A stretch of DNA of 64,000 nucleotides from Methanosarcina thermophila TM-1 (lineage in GTDB: Archaea; Halobacteriota; Methanosarcinia; Methanosarcinales; Methanosarcinaceae): assembly GCF_000969885.1 (NCBI RefSeq), contig NZ_CP009501.1, positions 1,302,001 to 1,366,000 on the forward strand. The letters run 5' to 3'. The notes under the pieces are model-generated. The model worked only from the letters and a program-made list of their open reading frames with translations. It searched no databases and was not told the DNA's origin. Below, piece by piece: positions 33,125-42,766 of this stretch. Position numbers and translations under genes: made by a program. Each line of letters starts with the position of its first letter. Position 1 is the first letter of the stretch.

Positions 33125-34411
33125 TTAGCGGGCAGGGAAGATGTTTACGTTAGATTTTTGTTCCCTTACCAGGGGCTTTGCAAGATGTCTGCGGGCGCAG
33201 GGCGGGACTTCATATAGTCCTGCGACAAGGTCTCTTTTTATCTCACAGGTGATTTTTGAGACGGCATGGGTTCCACATTTTTTACAGCGGAAACCCTGAG
33301 CCCTGCCTGAAGATTTCATGTGTTTTCCGCAGTTCGGACATATAGGATTTTCTTCTTTGTAAAGAGGAGTGAGTGTTTTTATTTCAATTTTTTCGATATT
33401 AAGGGTTCTGGAACTGACACTTCCTGACAGTTCAACCTTATCTCCGGGCCTGAGTTTCCTTATAAGCAACCGGAAGTTCTTTGTGGGCTCGAAGGCTGCA
33501 CAGTCGATTTCATTTCCTTCCTCATCCCTGATTGGAAATATAACATGTCCCCCAGTAATTGTCCTCGGAATTGCCTGGACTGTGCCCTCAAGCCTATAAG
33601 AATGCATATCCTGGATTTCAGCGAAACTTGTTACAGAAAGCAGATGCATATCCGTACCCTGATTTGTCCTGTATACGGCAAAACGTTCGATAGGTTCGGC
33701 TCTGATCAGGGATGCAGCTTCAGCAACTATGGCAGGATTTTCTCCTCTTATTCCGAAAAGCACGGGATCACCCGAGTGGGGTACGCAGACAACTTGCCTG
33801 CTTTTAAGGTCCACAGTGTCCCAGGTGCCAGGGTACGTCTTCCTGTCAGCCTCAAAGAAACTTTCCTTCTCGACCTCACGTGGGGTCCCCCAGCTTTCCT
33901 TTTGCCTGTATGCAAGGTACTCAAAGGTGTGATCCCATGCTTCAAGGTTCAGCATAGCCCCGCATGCTGCAAGAGATCCTATCAATCCTCTCCCGTTCTT
34001 AAAACCCTTTGAGGGAATCCCAAGTTCCGAGATGAGCGTTTTTGCCTCCTGTATTTCGATAACATCCTTTACAGCTTTCTCAAAAAAGTTTCCGAGAACA
34101 GGTTTGAGCCTATCATAATCATTTTCCGGAATAAAAACTACTCCAGGATTGGTTTTCTCGCATTCCATGTGCGCGAGTTCTTCTATTCTGGACACAACAT
34201 GGGCAGTTACCTTTTCCGGGCAGTCAGTCCTGATCTTCAGGGCTACTGCAGCATTTCCTCTTGTTTTGTAAGGGATGGTAGGATTCAGGCGTATTAGGAG
34301 TGGAAGAGTCTCCAGAGTACCATAAGCCTGAAGTTCGTCCAGCAGCAAAGCTCCCAGATAAGTTGTGCACATTCCATCGTTTGAGTCAGTATCATCAATT
34401 CCGATAATCAT
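33125..34411 (-). CDS. tiaS: tRNA(Ile2) 2-agmatinylcytidine synthetase TiaS
   Basis: TiaS attaches agmatine to C34 of tRNA-Ile2 using ATP, which lets the anticodon CAU read AUA. The protein starts MIIGIDDTDSNDGMCTTYLG, the Asp-rich catalytic beginning of the family. In the C-terminal region it has an OB-like RNA-binding part and a zinc ribbon, CPNCGKHMKSSGRAQGFRCKKCG (four Cys near 382-402). Length (428) is normal. It is essential in archaea with AUA codons. It starts at ATG 34411, divergent from the COG1395-type regulator. Confidence 0.93.
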   Translation of the reverse strand: MIIGIDDTDSNDGMCTTYLGALLLDELQAYGTLETLPLLIRLNPTIPYKTRGNAAVALKIRTDCPEKVTAHVVSRIEELAHMECEKTNPGVVFIPENDYDRLKPVLGNFFEKAVKDVIEIQEAKTLISELGIPSKGFKNGRGLIGSLAACGAMLNLEAWDHTFEYLAYRQKESWGTPREVEKESFFEADRKTYPGTWDTVDLKSRQVVCVPHSGDPVLFGIRGENPAIVAEAASLIRAEPIERFAVYRTNQGTDMHLLSVTSFAEIQDMHSYRLEGTVQAIPRTITGGHVIFPIRDEEGNEIDCAAFEPTKNFRLLIRKLRPGDKVELSGSVSSRTLNIEKIEIKTLTPLYKEENPICPNCGKHMKSSGRAQGFRCKKCGTHAVSKITCEIKRDLVAGLYEVPPCARRHLAKPLVREQKSNVNIFPAR

Positions 34412-34521
34412 TTTTAGATTCCAGTTTTTACCTTTATTTTCCCAGATGCACTACCATTAAATACATTTTTCGCTACTCTCCGACGTATTTTCATACTGTC
34501 AGGATTATCAGAAGTAAAGAA

Positions 34522-34532
34522 AAATATATATA
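34522..34532 (+). promoter_or_regulatory. TATA box of the COG1395-type regulator
   Basis: AAATATATATA lies about 33 bases before the ATG at 34560, so transcription would start only a few bases upstream of the codon. The mRNA is probably leaderless or nearly so. Confidence 0.6.
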
Positions 34533-34559
34533 GATGATTAAACAGAGATTGGTATCGGA

Positions 34560-35543
34560 ATGGCAAAAGAAGTACTCATACATCAAATAATTGATGTATT
34601 GACACGTGCAGGTTTTGTAATTTCCGATCGATGCAATATACGTCCAAGAAGTTTTGATATTGCCGCACGGAAAGGCGAGATACTATTACTTTGCAAGGTT
34701 TTATTTAATATTGACGGTCTGAATGAAGAGACCGCCAGAGAGATGAAGTACCTGGCCGAATATCTTGGAGGTTCTGCTATTGTTGTGGGGGCAAAGACAA
34801 GAGATCAGATGCTTGAGGATAGCGTTGTTTACATGCGCTACGACATCATTGCCCTAAATGTGCAAACACTCCACGATTACTTTATTGAAAATGTTCCTCC
34901 TCTGGTTGCAGCAGCACCTGGCGGGCTGTATGTCTCCATAGAAGGGGATATCCTCAAAAAAGCCAGGATGAGTCAGTCAATGTCTCTTGGGACCCTTGCT
35001 GCCATGGTAGGTGTCTCAAGGAGGACAATTAGTAAGTACGAAGAAGAGGGCATGGACGCATCGATAGACGTCGTGCTCCAGCTGGAAGAAATTTTAGGGG
35101 TTGAACTCGCTAAGCCCATTGATATCCTGAAATCCTGCAGAAGCAGAAAGCCCAGGAAGAAGGTAGAACCCAGAATTGAAGAGAAGAAAAAGCCTTCCGC
35201 CCTTTTGCCCGAAGATCTTGTCCTTAATACACTTTCAATGCTAGGATATGACGTTCTTCCTACCTCACAGGCTCCTTTCAAGGCAATTTCACGGGACAAA
35301 TCTTCAGTTATCCTTACTGGAGTCAGCGAATTCAATACTACCGTAATCAAAAGGGCTCATCTTATGAGCAGTATTTCCTGCGTTACTGAAACTCAATCCG
35401 TATTCATTATCAACGGACGTACCAAGGTAAAATCCGTAGAAAACACGGTAATGGTCGAGAAAAATGAGCTTGACAGGATGAGTGATTCTCAGGAATTCCT
35501 TAACCTCATAGAAGAACGTAAGGAAAATCATAGCAGGGTGTAA
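34560..35543 (+). CDS. Archaeal HTH-type transcriptional regulator, COG1395 type
   Basis: The 327-residue protein has an N-terminal restriction-endonuclease-like half (residues about 1-120; RSFDIAARKGEILLLCKVLFNIDGL). Next is an XRE-type helix-turn-helix near 135-195 (MSLGTLAAMVGVSRRTISKYEEEGMDASIDVVLQLEEILG), then a basic linker and a C-terminal repeat of the first domain. This matches a family of predicted DNA-binding regulators conserved across euryarchaea. Targets are unknown. ATG 34560, near-leaderless. It ends just before repeat copy 3. Confidence 0.85.
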   Translation: MAKEVLIHQIIDVLTRAGFVISDRCNIRPRSFDIAARKGEILLLCKVLFNIDGLNEETAREMKYLAEYLGGSAIVVGAKTRDQMLEDSVVYMRYDIIALNVQTLHDYFIENVPPLVAAAPGGLYVSIEGDILKKARMSQSMSLGTLAAMVGVSRRTISKYEEEGMDASIDVVLQLEEILGVELAKPIDILKSCRSRKPRKKVEPRIEEKKKPSALLPEDLVLNTLSMLGYDVLPTSQAPFKAISRDKSSVILTGVSEFNTTVIKRAHLMSSISCVTETQSVFIINGRTKVKSVENTVMVEKNELDRMSDSQEFLNLIEERKENHSRV

Positions 35544-35544
35544 C

Positions 35545-35700
35545 TCAAGCTTTTTAGAAAAAATTTGGATCACAAGCCTTTTCAAAAAGCTGCTTGAGCG
35601 CAAGCCTTTTTTCAAAAGGCTTGAGCGAAAACCCCAATCAACGGCGTGGTCAAGCGGCGCAACTCTTGGTGATAAACCGGCACAAGGGTTTCTTCGGTAA
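35545..35700 (+). repeat. Interspersed hairpin repeat, copy 3
   Basis: This copy starts two bases after a stop codon and contains CAAGCCTTTT/AAAAGGCTTG-type hairpins at about 35574-35623. It includes the core at 35617-35679 with the variant AATC and TCTTGG in place of AAGC and GCTTGG, so that stem is weakened here, and ends in AAACC-GGTTT pairing. It is in the same orientation as the other two. Confidence 0.85.
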
Positions 35701-35813
35701 ATACGTTTAGCAAGCTTTTGATTTTAGTTTATGGAATTGGGCAAAAATTAGGTGGTTAGTTAGGGCATAATTCCAAAAAACTAATATAACACTGTTTCAA
35801 TCTAGAAGCTTCG

Positions 35814-36422
35814 ATGACGGTAAAGATTGCAGTGCTGGTTTCTGGAAGGGGCTCAAATCTCCAGGCGATTATAGACAGCATTGAAAAGGGTTACATAAAG
35901 AATGCGGAAATTAATGTGGTTATCTCAAATAAGGCAAATGCCTATGCACTCGAACGTGCAAGAATTCATGGAATAAGCACAGTTTTCCTTGACCCCGAAA
36001 AATATGACCGGGATGAATACGATAAGGCGATTCTGAATATTCTGAACCAGTACGATACGGATCTTCTTCTGCTTGCAGGTTATTTCCGGATTTTAGGAAA
36101 TGAGATAATTGAAGCCTACAGGAACAGGATTATGAATATTCATCCTTCTCTTCTTCCGGCATTTAAAGGACTTCACGCCCAGAGGCAAGCATTTGAATAT
36201 GGGGTGAAGGTCGCAGGCTGTACAGTGCATTTTGTAGATGAAGGGCTGGATTCAGGACCAATAATTCTCCAGAAGTGCGTGCCTGTGATTCCAGGGGATA
36301 CGGAAGAGACGCTTACTAATAGAATTCTGGAACAGGAACATATAATCTACCCTGAAGCAGTCAAGCTCTTTACCGAAGGTAAACTTAAAATTGAGGGTAG
36401 AAATGTAGTAATCCTGGATTGA
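35814..36422 (+). CDS. purN: Phosphoribosylglycinamide formyltransferase PurN
   Basis: PurN transfers a formyl group from 10-formyl-tetrahydrofolate to GAR in purine synthesis. The 202-residue protein has VLVSGRGSNLQAI near the start (phosphate loop), the catalytic NIHPSLLPAFKG with Asn and His near 106-108, and HFVDEGLDSGPII with catalytic Asp near 145. It is folate-dependent, unlike the formate-dependent PurP that many archaea use, so it fits the THF cluster just downstream. ATG 35814 gives the normal start. Confidence 0.93.
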   Translation: MTVKIAVLVSGRGSNLQAIIDSIEKGYIKNAEINVVISNKANAYALERARIHGISTVFLDPEKYDRDEYDKAILNILNQYDTDLLLLAGYFRILGNEIIEAYRNRIMNIHPSLLPAFKGLHAQRQAFEYGVKVAGCTVHFVDEGLDSGPIILQKCVPVIPGDTEETLTNRILEQEHIIYPEAVKLFTEGKLKIEGRNVVILD

Positions 36423-36832
36423 GCAAGCACTTAGAAAATACTTAAAATTATGCAAAACCGGAATAAATTCTACCGAGTAACAACTAATTAACCCCTGATA
36501 ATTATAAATAACCCTAAATTATAGGTATTCACCACGAAATCTTACAGGCTATAAGGGCTTTTAAGGTTTCGAAATTTCCTATCTTCAAAATATTCAGGAG
36601 TCTTTTGCCGAGAGTTCTGAAATTTCAATATGAAAATCCCCCATCAGGAAGGTATATAGCCTGAATTATGTTCCCATTTATCCGGTGATTCTTACCGTTA
36701 AATGCCCCTGCGTCTTGAGATTTTCCAGGCTGTCAGGCAACTCCTGCATACATGCACATGTTAGCTTTAATGATACACAACCCAATCCATAAAAAACCTT
36801 GATTTTGAATTTTAAATGAACAGGTGACAGTA
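36423..36832. other. Intergenic region upstream of glyA
   Basis: About 400 bases without a gene. No glycine riboswitch or other known RNA was recognised. ACATGCACATGT at about 36753-36764 is a short palindrome in the likely glyA promoter. Confidence 0.4.
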
Positions 36833-38071
36833 ATGTCTTATATTGAAAAAATTGATCCGGAACTGTCCGAGGCTATCAATAAAGAAGCCGAGCGCCAAGA
36901 ATACAAATTGAATCTTATCGCATCCGAAAACTACGCGAGCAAAGCTGTTATGGAAGCTCAGGGCTCGATCCTGACCAATAAATATGCCGAAGGATATTCA
37001 GGTAAACGTTACTATGGCGGCTGCGATTTCGTAGACGTTGCTGAAGACCTTGCAATTGCCAGGGCAAAGGAGATTTTTAACGCAAAATACGTTAACGTCC
37101 AACCTCACTCGGGTTCAGGAGCAAATATGGCTGTCTATTTTTCAGTCTTGCAGCCCGGAGACACTATTATGTCAATGGATCTGTCCCACGGCGGGCATCT
37201 TTCCCACGGCAGCCCGGTGAGCTTTTCCGGAAAGCTCTATAATGTTGTGCCGTATGGGGTCAGTAAAGAGACTGAAATGCTGGATTATTCCGAGCTTCTG
37301 GAAAAAGCAAAGAAATGTAAGCCACAATTGATTGTTTGCGGAGCCTCAGCTTATCCTCGTGAGATTGATTTCAAGCAGTTCCGTGAAATCGCTGATGAAG
37401 TTGGAGCGTACTTGCTTGCAGATATTGCCCACATTGCAGGGCTTGTAGTTGCAGGTGTGCACCAGAGCCCTGTACCTTATGCGGACTTTGTTACCAGCAC
37501 AACCCATAAAACCTTGCGAGGCCCGAGAGGCGGAATGATTATCTCCAGAACAGAGGAACTTGCAGCCAAAGTCGACAAAGCGGTTTTCCCAGGCATCCAG
37601 GGCGGTCCCCTCATGCACATTATAGCTGGAAAGGCTGTGGCTTTTAAGGAGGCTATGAGTGATCAGTTCAAACGTGATCAGGTGCAAACCGTGAAGAATG
37701 CAAAAACCCTCTGTAAATGCCTAAAAGAGAAGGGCTTTAATATCGTTTCTGGCGGTACGGACAACCATCTTATGCTTGTAAACCTAAACAATATGAATAT
37801 AACAGGCAAGGACGCAGAAGCCGCCCTGAGCAAAGCCGGGATTATTGCAAACAAAAACACGGTGCCCTTCGAGACCCGCAGCCCATTTGTCACGAGCGGA
37901 GTAAGGTTCGGAACCCCTGCCTGTACCACAAGGGGCATGAAGGAAAAAGAAATGGAAATAATTGCCGACTATATCGAGATTGCGATCAAAAATGCAGAAA
38001 ACGATAATCTCCTGTCGGAAATAAGCGGTAAGGTCAGGGAACTTTGCTCAAAATTCCCAGTTTATCGCTAA
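36833..38071 (+). CDS. glyA: Serine hydroxymethyltransferase GlyA
   Basis: GlyA makes glycine and methylene-tetrahydrofolate from serine with PLP. The 412-residue protein has the bacterial type layout: [12 protein letters not shown] near 30, GSGANMAVY near 94, and [14 protein letters not shown] with the PLP Lys near 225. The ATG at 36833 ([14 protein letters not shown]) is preferred; a GTG at 36824 would add three residues. GGTG at 36823-36826 serves as ribosome site. It is followed 26 bases later by folD, and purN lies upstream in the same direction. Confidence 0.96.
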   Translation: MSYIEKIDPELSEAINKEAERQEYKLNLIASENYASKAVMEAQGSILTNKYAEGYSGKRYYGGCDFVDVAEDLAIARAKEIFNAKYVNVQPHSGSGANMAVYFSVLQPGDTIMSMDLSHGGHLSHGSPVSFSGKLYNVVPYGVSKETEMLDYSELLEKAKKCKPQLIVCGASAYPREIDFKQFREIADEVGAYLLADIAHIAGLVVAGVHQSPVPYADFVTSTTHKTLRGPRGGMIISRTEELAAKVDKAVFPGIQGGPLMHIIAGKAVAFKEAMSDQFKRDQVQTVKNAKTLCKCLKEKGFNIVSGGTDNHLMLVNLNNMNITGKDAEAALSKAGIIANKNTVPFETRSPFVTSGVRFGTPACTTRGMKEKEMEIIADYIEIAIKNAENDNLLSEISGKVRELCSKFPVYR

Positions 38072-38097
38072 TCTAAGAGGTTGGGGTGCTTTTATCA

Positions 38098-38961
38098 ATG
38101 TCAGTTGAAGGCTACGAATCACGAATTATAGATGGTAAAGCTCTTGCAAGGCAGATTGAAGATGAAGTAAAGTCAGAACTTGAAGCTCTGGAAAGCGGCC
38201 GAGGCATTACTCCTGGACTTGCCACAATCCTCGTAGGCGACGACCCTGCATCTAGAATGTATGTCCGAATTAAGCATAGAGCCTGCGAACGTGTGGGCAT
38301 CCGGGCAGAAGACCATATTCTTCCGGCAGAAACCAGTCAGGAGGAACTTATCTCTCTGATCGATAGCCTTAACAAAAACAGGGATGTGCACGCAATTTTG
38401 CTCCAGCTTCCGCTTCCGAAACATCTTTCCCCTCAGGAAGCAATGGAAGCCATTGCGCCTGAGAAAGATGCAGATGGCTTTCATCCCTACAATATGGGAA
38501 AACTGATGATCGGGGACGAAGGGCTTGTTCCCTGCACTCCACATGGGATCATCCGGGCGCTTGAAGAGTACAATGTGCCTGTCAAAGGCAAAAACGTGGT
38601 TGTTGTAGGGCACAGCAATGTTGTTGGAAAACCTATGGCAGCAATGTTCCTTAACCGGAACGCAACCATTTCGGTTTGCCACGTGTTCACCGACGACCTT
38701 AAGAGATATACTCTTGGTGCGGATATCCTTGTAGTTGCAGCTGGAGTGAAACACCTTATCAAAGCCGACATGATAAAGGAAGAGGCAGTGATCTTTGACG
38801 TTGGAATTACGCAGGAAAAAGACGGCGTATATGGAGACGTTGATTTTGAGAATGTAATCAAGAAAGCATCCCTCATCACACCTGTCCCTGGCGGCGTAGG
38901 TCCTGTCACCGTTGCCATGCTGATGAAGCATGTACTTAAATGTGCAGAAAAAAACTTTTAA
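38098..38961 (+). CDS. folD: Methylene-THF dehydrogenase/cyclohydrolase FolD
   Basis: FolD oxidises methylene-THF with NADP and hydrolyses methenyl-THF to formyl-THF. It has the signature [21 protein letters not shown] (cyclohydrolase Tyr and Lys near 54-58), [14 protein letters not shown] and the Rossmann region [17 protein letters not shown]. The C-terminal [14 protein letters not shown] is typical. The open frame starts at 38086, but ATG 38098 ([13 protein letters not shown]) with GGGGTG upstream gives 287 residues. It follows glyA by 26 bases, consistent with one transcript. Confidence 0.96.
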   Translation: MSVEGYESRIIDGKALARQIEDEVKSELEALESGRGITPGLATILVGDDPASRMYVRIKHRACERVGIRAEDHILPAETSQEELISLIDSLNKNRDVHAILLQLPLPKHLSPQEAMEAIAPEKDADGFHPYNMGKLMIGDEGLVPCTPHGIIRALEEYNVPVKGKNVVVVGHSNVVGKPMAAMFLNRNATISVCHVFTDDLKRYTLGADILVVAAGVKHLIKADMIKEEAVIFDVGITQEKDGVYGDVDFENVIKKASLITPVPGGVGPVTVAMLMKHVLKCAEKNF

Positions 38962-39844
38962 AGCTACTTTATTAAGGCTTTTTTACCGGGTCTGTTAATC
39001 TTCTTTTTTATTTTTTCAGAAAAAAATAAATGCGGTATGAATGTTCAAGTTAAAGCAATGAGTTATTATAAAGCATCGAGTACAGACTAAGGGCTGGATT
39101 ATAAGGCTGAGGCACGGATTGTAAAGCTAAGGCGGCAGGTTGCGGATTTGAGGCATTGTTTCCTGTCTTACTCAATTCACACTAAAACAAGAAAAGTTGT
39201 TTTTCCCAATTGTGTCATATTTGAAAAATCCAGCATTATCTCTCCTATCTTGCCAGCCTACATTAATAATAGCTGGTTTTCATAGCCGATTTCTTAATTA
39301 ATGCACAATATTGCTATCCCAATTGTGCCAGACTGTTTCTACACATCAATATTTTTATGTATTATTGAAGCCTATTTTATTACAATAAAGTTTACCACCA
39401 GTAAAATTCGAAATAATTATTGGGTCCAATTTTATAGGTTTGATGCTATAAAATAATCGGCTGGTAGAGTAAGTTCCACTGTAAGTCTTAGTGCCCGTTT
39501 AAACATGCCTTCAGCATGTCTTAATCAAATCTACCTGATAAATCAAGCTGATATGAATTAATTAATATATCATTACAGTGATTATTCAATTATCCTGATA
39601 ATAATCATCAATAAATTCCCCCTGCCCGGAAGCTTCTGGTAATGGAATAAAAGGTTCTTTTTTCACAGGATTTCCTGGAAACGAAATAAAATGTATCTCC
39701 CGATTCAAGAGCATGTCCTTGAAATCTTCCATGGCTGAAAAAAGCCTTTATGAACCTGGCTTCCGCCAATGCCTGTTTACCAGTGTTTATTAAGCGCCGG
39801 CTGACGTTAAATCGTTTAAAACCCATATAGTCTGGTTGTCAAAA
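38962..39844. other. Long intergenic region between folD and the folP-type gene
   Basis: About 880 bases without a convincing gene. A 20-base imperfect tandem repeat (GGATTATAAGGCTGAGGCAC then GGATTGTAAAGCTAAGGCGG) occupies 39096-39135. A CCCAATTGTG direct repeat lies at about 39205 and 39318, and an ACATGC-CTTCA-GCATGT hairpin at about 39503-39519. A minus-strand frame at 39608-39826 is open for 72 codons but lacks a ribosome site and overlaps the folP promoter. Confidence 0.5.
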
Positions 39845-41071
39845 ATGGTTGTTGATACTGATATCTGCGGTATGAAAGTAGGAGACCAGTACCCTTCACA
39901 TGTAATGGGTATAATTAACCTGAGTCCAGAATCATTTTACGAAAACTCGGTCGTAAACCCGGACTCTGCGCTCGAGATAGCTCAGAAAATGGTTAAGGAT
40001 GGAGCAACCTTCATTGATATTGGAGCACGTTCAACCTGGCGCTTCTCCGAACCTATAAGTAGGAAAGAAGAACTCAAACGGCTTCTGCCAGTGCTTGAAA
40101 CTCTGGAGGGTAATGTGGATGCTGTGATCTCAGTAGACACAATGTTTTCCGAAATCGCAGAAGAAGCTCTCAAAAAAGGAGCTCAGGTAATTAATGATGT
40201 CTCCGGGTTCACCGCAGACCCCAGAATGGTTAAAGTAGTAGCGGATTACGGATGCCCCGCTATTGTTATGGCATCAAATAAAGTTCCGGGTGACCCTCTC
40301 GGAATGGATTCTATTATTGAATCGCTTGATTCCATTATACAAACTGCAGAAACAGGAGGCATAGATCCGAAAAATCTTATACTTGACCCTGCAATAGGTA
40401 GGTGGACCGAAGAAAAGCTTACTATTTATGACCTAGAGACCCTTGATAATTTTGACCGCCTTAAGATTTTTGAGAAACCTTTACTGGCAGCCCTCTCAAG
40501 AAAATCTTTCATAGGAGATGTACTGGGAAAACCTGCTACTGAAAGATTCTACGGCAGCCTGGCAGCAGCAGCTATTGCAGTCTACAAAGGTGCTCATATT
40601 ATCCGTACACATGATGTGCCTGAGACTTTCGATGTTGTAAAGCTCTCAAGGGCTGTAAGGAGCCGACCAAGTGTAGTAAAAGAGGGCAGGTATGAGGCTT
40701 CTGTGGTTGAGGTAAAAGTCCCGCAGGACGCAGCCATTGTAATGCGGAGACTTGGGGTAACCAGGACAGGCTCACAGATAATGCAGGACAAAAGCGTTCA
40801 TCTTGTGCTGAAAATTCGCAATCTTACGACTACAGAGGCTTTGATAATAAAGCAGGAAATGCTTGCCCGAGGAGGGGATGCAGCCCTGGCAAGAGATGCG
40901 GTTTCCCATGAAACAGAAATGACTGATGTGCTTGTAATGGGCACTCTGCTTCAGCTTGGTCGCCTTGCCAAGAAACTTGAAGGGCAGGTGCGTTCTCTAC
41001 CACTTATTGCCGAAATGATCCGCGAATGTATTGCAAACCGGAGCGATCTGGAATATCGATATTTGAGGTAA
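39845..41071 (+). CDS. folP: Dihydropteroate synthase-like FolP with C-terminal domain
   Basis: The first 260 residues are a dihydropteroate synthase TIM barrel: MGIINLSPESFY, FIDIGARSTWRFS, VISVDTMFSEIAEEALKKGAQVINDVSGF and a LDPAIGR block. DHPS joins the pterin pyrophosphate to p-aminobenzoate (or, in methanogens, possibly its ribosyl derivative). The remaining 140 residues (from about 265) form an extra domain not in bacterial FolP, of unknown function; it contains RLGVTRTGSQIMQ. ATG 39845 is chosen; a TTG nine bases upstream is possible. The MetV-like gene begins two bases after its stop. Confidence 0.85.
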   Translation: MVVDTDICGMKVGDQYPSHVMGIINLSPESFYENSVVNPDSALEIAQKMVKDGATFIDIGARSTWRFSEPISRKEELKRLLPVLETLEGNVDAVISVDTMFSEIAEEALKKGAQVINDVSGFTADPRMVKVVADYGCPAIVMASNKVPGDPLGMDSIIESLDSIIQTAETGGIDPKNLILDPAIGRWTEEKLTIYDLETLDNFDRLKIFEKPLLAALSRKSFIGDVLGKPATERFYGSLAAAAIAVYKGAHIIRTHDVPETFDVVKLSRAVRSRPSVVKEGRYEASVVEVKVPQDAAIVMRRLGVTRTGSQIMQDKSVHLVLKIRNLTTTEALIIKQEMLARGGDAALARDAVSHETEMTDVLVMGTLLQLGRLAKKLEGQVRSLPLIAEMIRECIANRSDLEYRYLR

Positions 41072-41073
41072 TT

Positions 41074-41688
41074 ATGATCATAACTTCAGCAAAACCCCTT
41101 GAAGAAATCCTGGCTCTGTTAAAAGACGAAGACTATATCTTCATTATCGGATGCAATGTCTGTGCTGCAAAATTGAAGACAGGTGGAGAACCAGAAGTGC
41201 TTGAGATGTGCAGACAGCTTGAGAAAAGCGGAAAGCATGTAGTAGGCTGGGCTCTCCCCACTGCAGCCTGCAGCGTCCGGTCTTTTGATTCTCTGGTCCA
41301 GAAAAACGAAAAAATAACCGAGGCACGCTGCATCCTGGTAATGGGATGCGGTAGTGGAGTCTCAACGGTTGCCAGTGTAACGGAAGTGCCTGTATTTGGC
41401 TCAAATGACACTCTCTCTTTGGGCGGTGCGAGTCAAGGAAAGCTGCTCTCTGACCAGTGTATAATGTGCGGGAAATGCACAATTGGTGAATTCGGGGGGC
41501 TCTGCCCTAAAGCGCAGTGTCCCAAAGGACTTCTGAATGGACCCTGCGGAGGGGTTGTTGACGGGATGTGTGAAGTCAATAGAGAGAATGAGTGTGTTTG
41601 GACCCTAATTTATAATAGGCTGAAAAAAATCAACAGGCTTGAACTCCTTTATACAATTCATGCTCCTCAGGAGCATGGAGTTAAATAA
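41074..41688 (+). CDS. MetV-like methylene-THF reductase C-terminal (zinc/FeS) protein
   Basis: The 204-residue protein resembles the MetV subunit family that accompanies MetF in acetogens. It has an N-terminal alpha/beta region with FIIGCNVCAAKLKTGGEPEV, and a C-terminal Cys-rich block CIMCGKCTIGEFGGLCPKAQCPKG, then LNGPCGGVVDGMCEV. That block probably binds an iron-sulfur cluster and zinc. Such proteins support electron transfer to MetF. The gene lies two bases after folP (its GAGG ribosome site is inside the folP end), and metF follows after 187 bases. The open frame starts earlier at 41026, but ATG 41074 fits relatives. Confidence 0.8.
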   Translation: MIITSAKPLEEILALLKDEDYIFIIGCNVCAAKLKTGGEPEVLEMCRQLEKSGKHVVGWALPTAACSVRSFDSLVQKNEKITEARCILVMGCGSGVSTVASVTEVPVFGSNDTLSLGGASQGKLLSDQCIMCGKCTIGEFGGLCPKAQCPKGLLNGPCGGVVDGMCEVNRENECVWTLIYNRLKKINRLELLYTIHAPQEHGVK

Positions 41689-41875
41689 TTTCTTTTTAAC
41701 CTTTTATTTAATAAATCATATTTTTGTTTTATCTTATTTGATTTTCATCCACAAAAAGCAACTGCATTATCTTTTATCTTAGTGTTTGAGATTAGTCAAG
41801 AGATCTGGTCTTCCTTGTGTTGTTATATCTCACAGGAGCATGGTTTAAATAATTTCATTCCTAATATTCTTACCA

Positions 41876-42757
41876 ATGCTTACTAATTTTCGCGAAAAAC
41901 TGAATTCCGGCAAATTTCTGGTTACTGCTGAAGTTTCCCCCCCTAAGGGCACAAGATTTTCAGGCTCCCTGGAAGATGCTCGCTATCTCAAAGGCATTGC
42001 AGATGCTTTAAATGTTACGGATAACCAGTGCTCGATTATGCACATGAGTTCCCTGGCTTTTAGCAAGCTTCTGCTTGATGAAGGGCATGAGCCTATTATG
42101 CAGCTCACCTGCAGGGACAGGAACAGGATCGGACTTCAGTCAGATCTTCTGGGAGCGTATGCTCTGGGTATCCGAAATGTCTGCTTGATGACAGGGGATT
42201 ATCCTTCGTGCGGAGATCACCCTGGTTCAAAGCCTGTATACGACCTCGATTCCGTACAGCTTCTTCAACTTGTCCGGAAGCTAGATTCAGGCATAGACTT
42301 TGCAGGGAACAAGCTGGACGGGGGAACTTCCTTCTGTGCAGGTGCTGTAACTGGAATAGACCCCGGAAAAACAATCCAGCTCATAAAGCTTGAAAAGAAA
42401 GTCAGGTGCGGAGCTGAATTTATTCAGACTCAGGCTGTCTATGATGTGGGCATGTTTGAGGAGTTTATGGAGGTTACAAGCCACCTTGAAGTACCTATTA
42501 TTGCCGGGCTGATCCCACTCAAGTCCTTTAGTATGGCGCAATTCATGAATAAGTATATTTCAGGAATCAGTGTGCCTGAGGAAATTATGTCCCGAATAAA
42601 AGATGCACCTGACCCGGTTGAAGAAGGACTTTCCATAGCTTCGGAGACCATAAAAGAGCTTATGAAACTATCAAGAGGAGTCCACATTATGCCTGTAGGC
42701 TCTCATAAAAATACTCCGAGACTGCTTTCTATGGCTGGGATTCTGGGAAATGATTAA
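41876..42757 (+). CDS. metF: Methylene-tetrahydrofolate reductase MetF
   Basis: MetF reduces methylene-THF to methyl-THF using FAD. The 293-residue protein has VTAEVSPPKGTRF near residue 18 (catalytic Glu), ADALNVTDNQCS, VCLMTGDYPSCGDHPGSKPV, the KKVRCGAEFIQTQAVYD strand (Q-T-Q) and a C-terminal HIMPVG. The MTGD region corresponds to the substrate-binding Asp of the family. It is typical of the acetogen-like short form that works with MetV rather than of the NADH-dependent E. coli form. It is the last gene of the THF group. Confidence 0.93.
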   Translation: MLTNFREKLNSGKFLVTAEVSPPKGTRFSGSLEDARYLKGIADALNVTDNQCSIMHMSSLAFSKLLLDEGHEPIMQLTCRDRNRIGLQSDLLGAYALGIRNVCLMTGDYPSCGDHPGSKPVYDLDSVQLLQLVRKLDSGIDFAGNKLDGGTSFCAGAVTGIDPGKTIQLIKLEKKVRCGAEFIQTQAVYDVGMFEEFMEVTSHLEVPIIAGLIPLKSFSMAQFMNKYISGISVPEEIMSRIKDAPDPVEEGLSIASETIKELMKLSRGVHIMPVGSHKNTPRLLSMAGILGND

Positions 42758-42766
42758 GATGAGAGT

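Noticed and set aside
39608-39826. 72-codon minus-strand frame upstream of the folP-type gene
   Set aside because: There is no ribosome site, it overlaps the likely folP promoter, and the product resembles no family.
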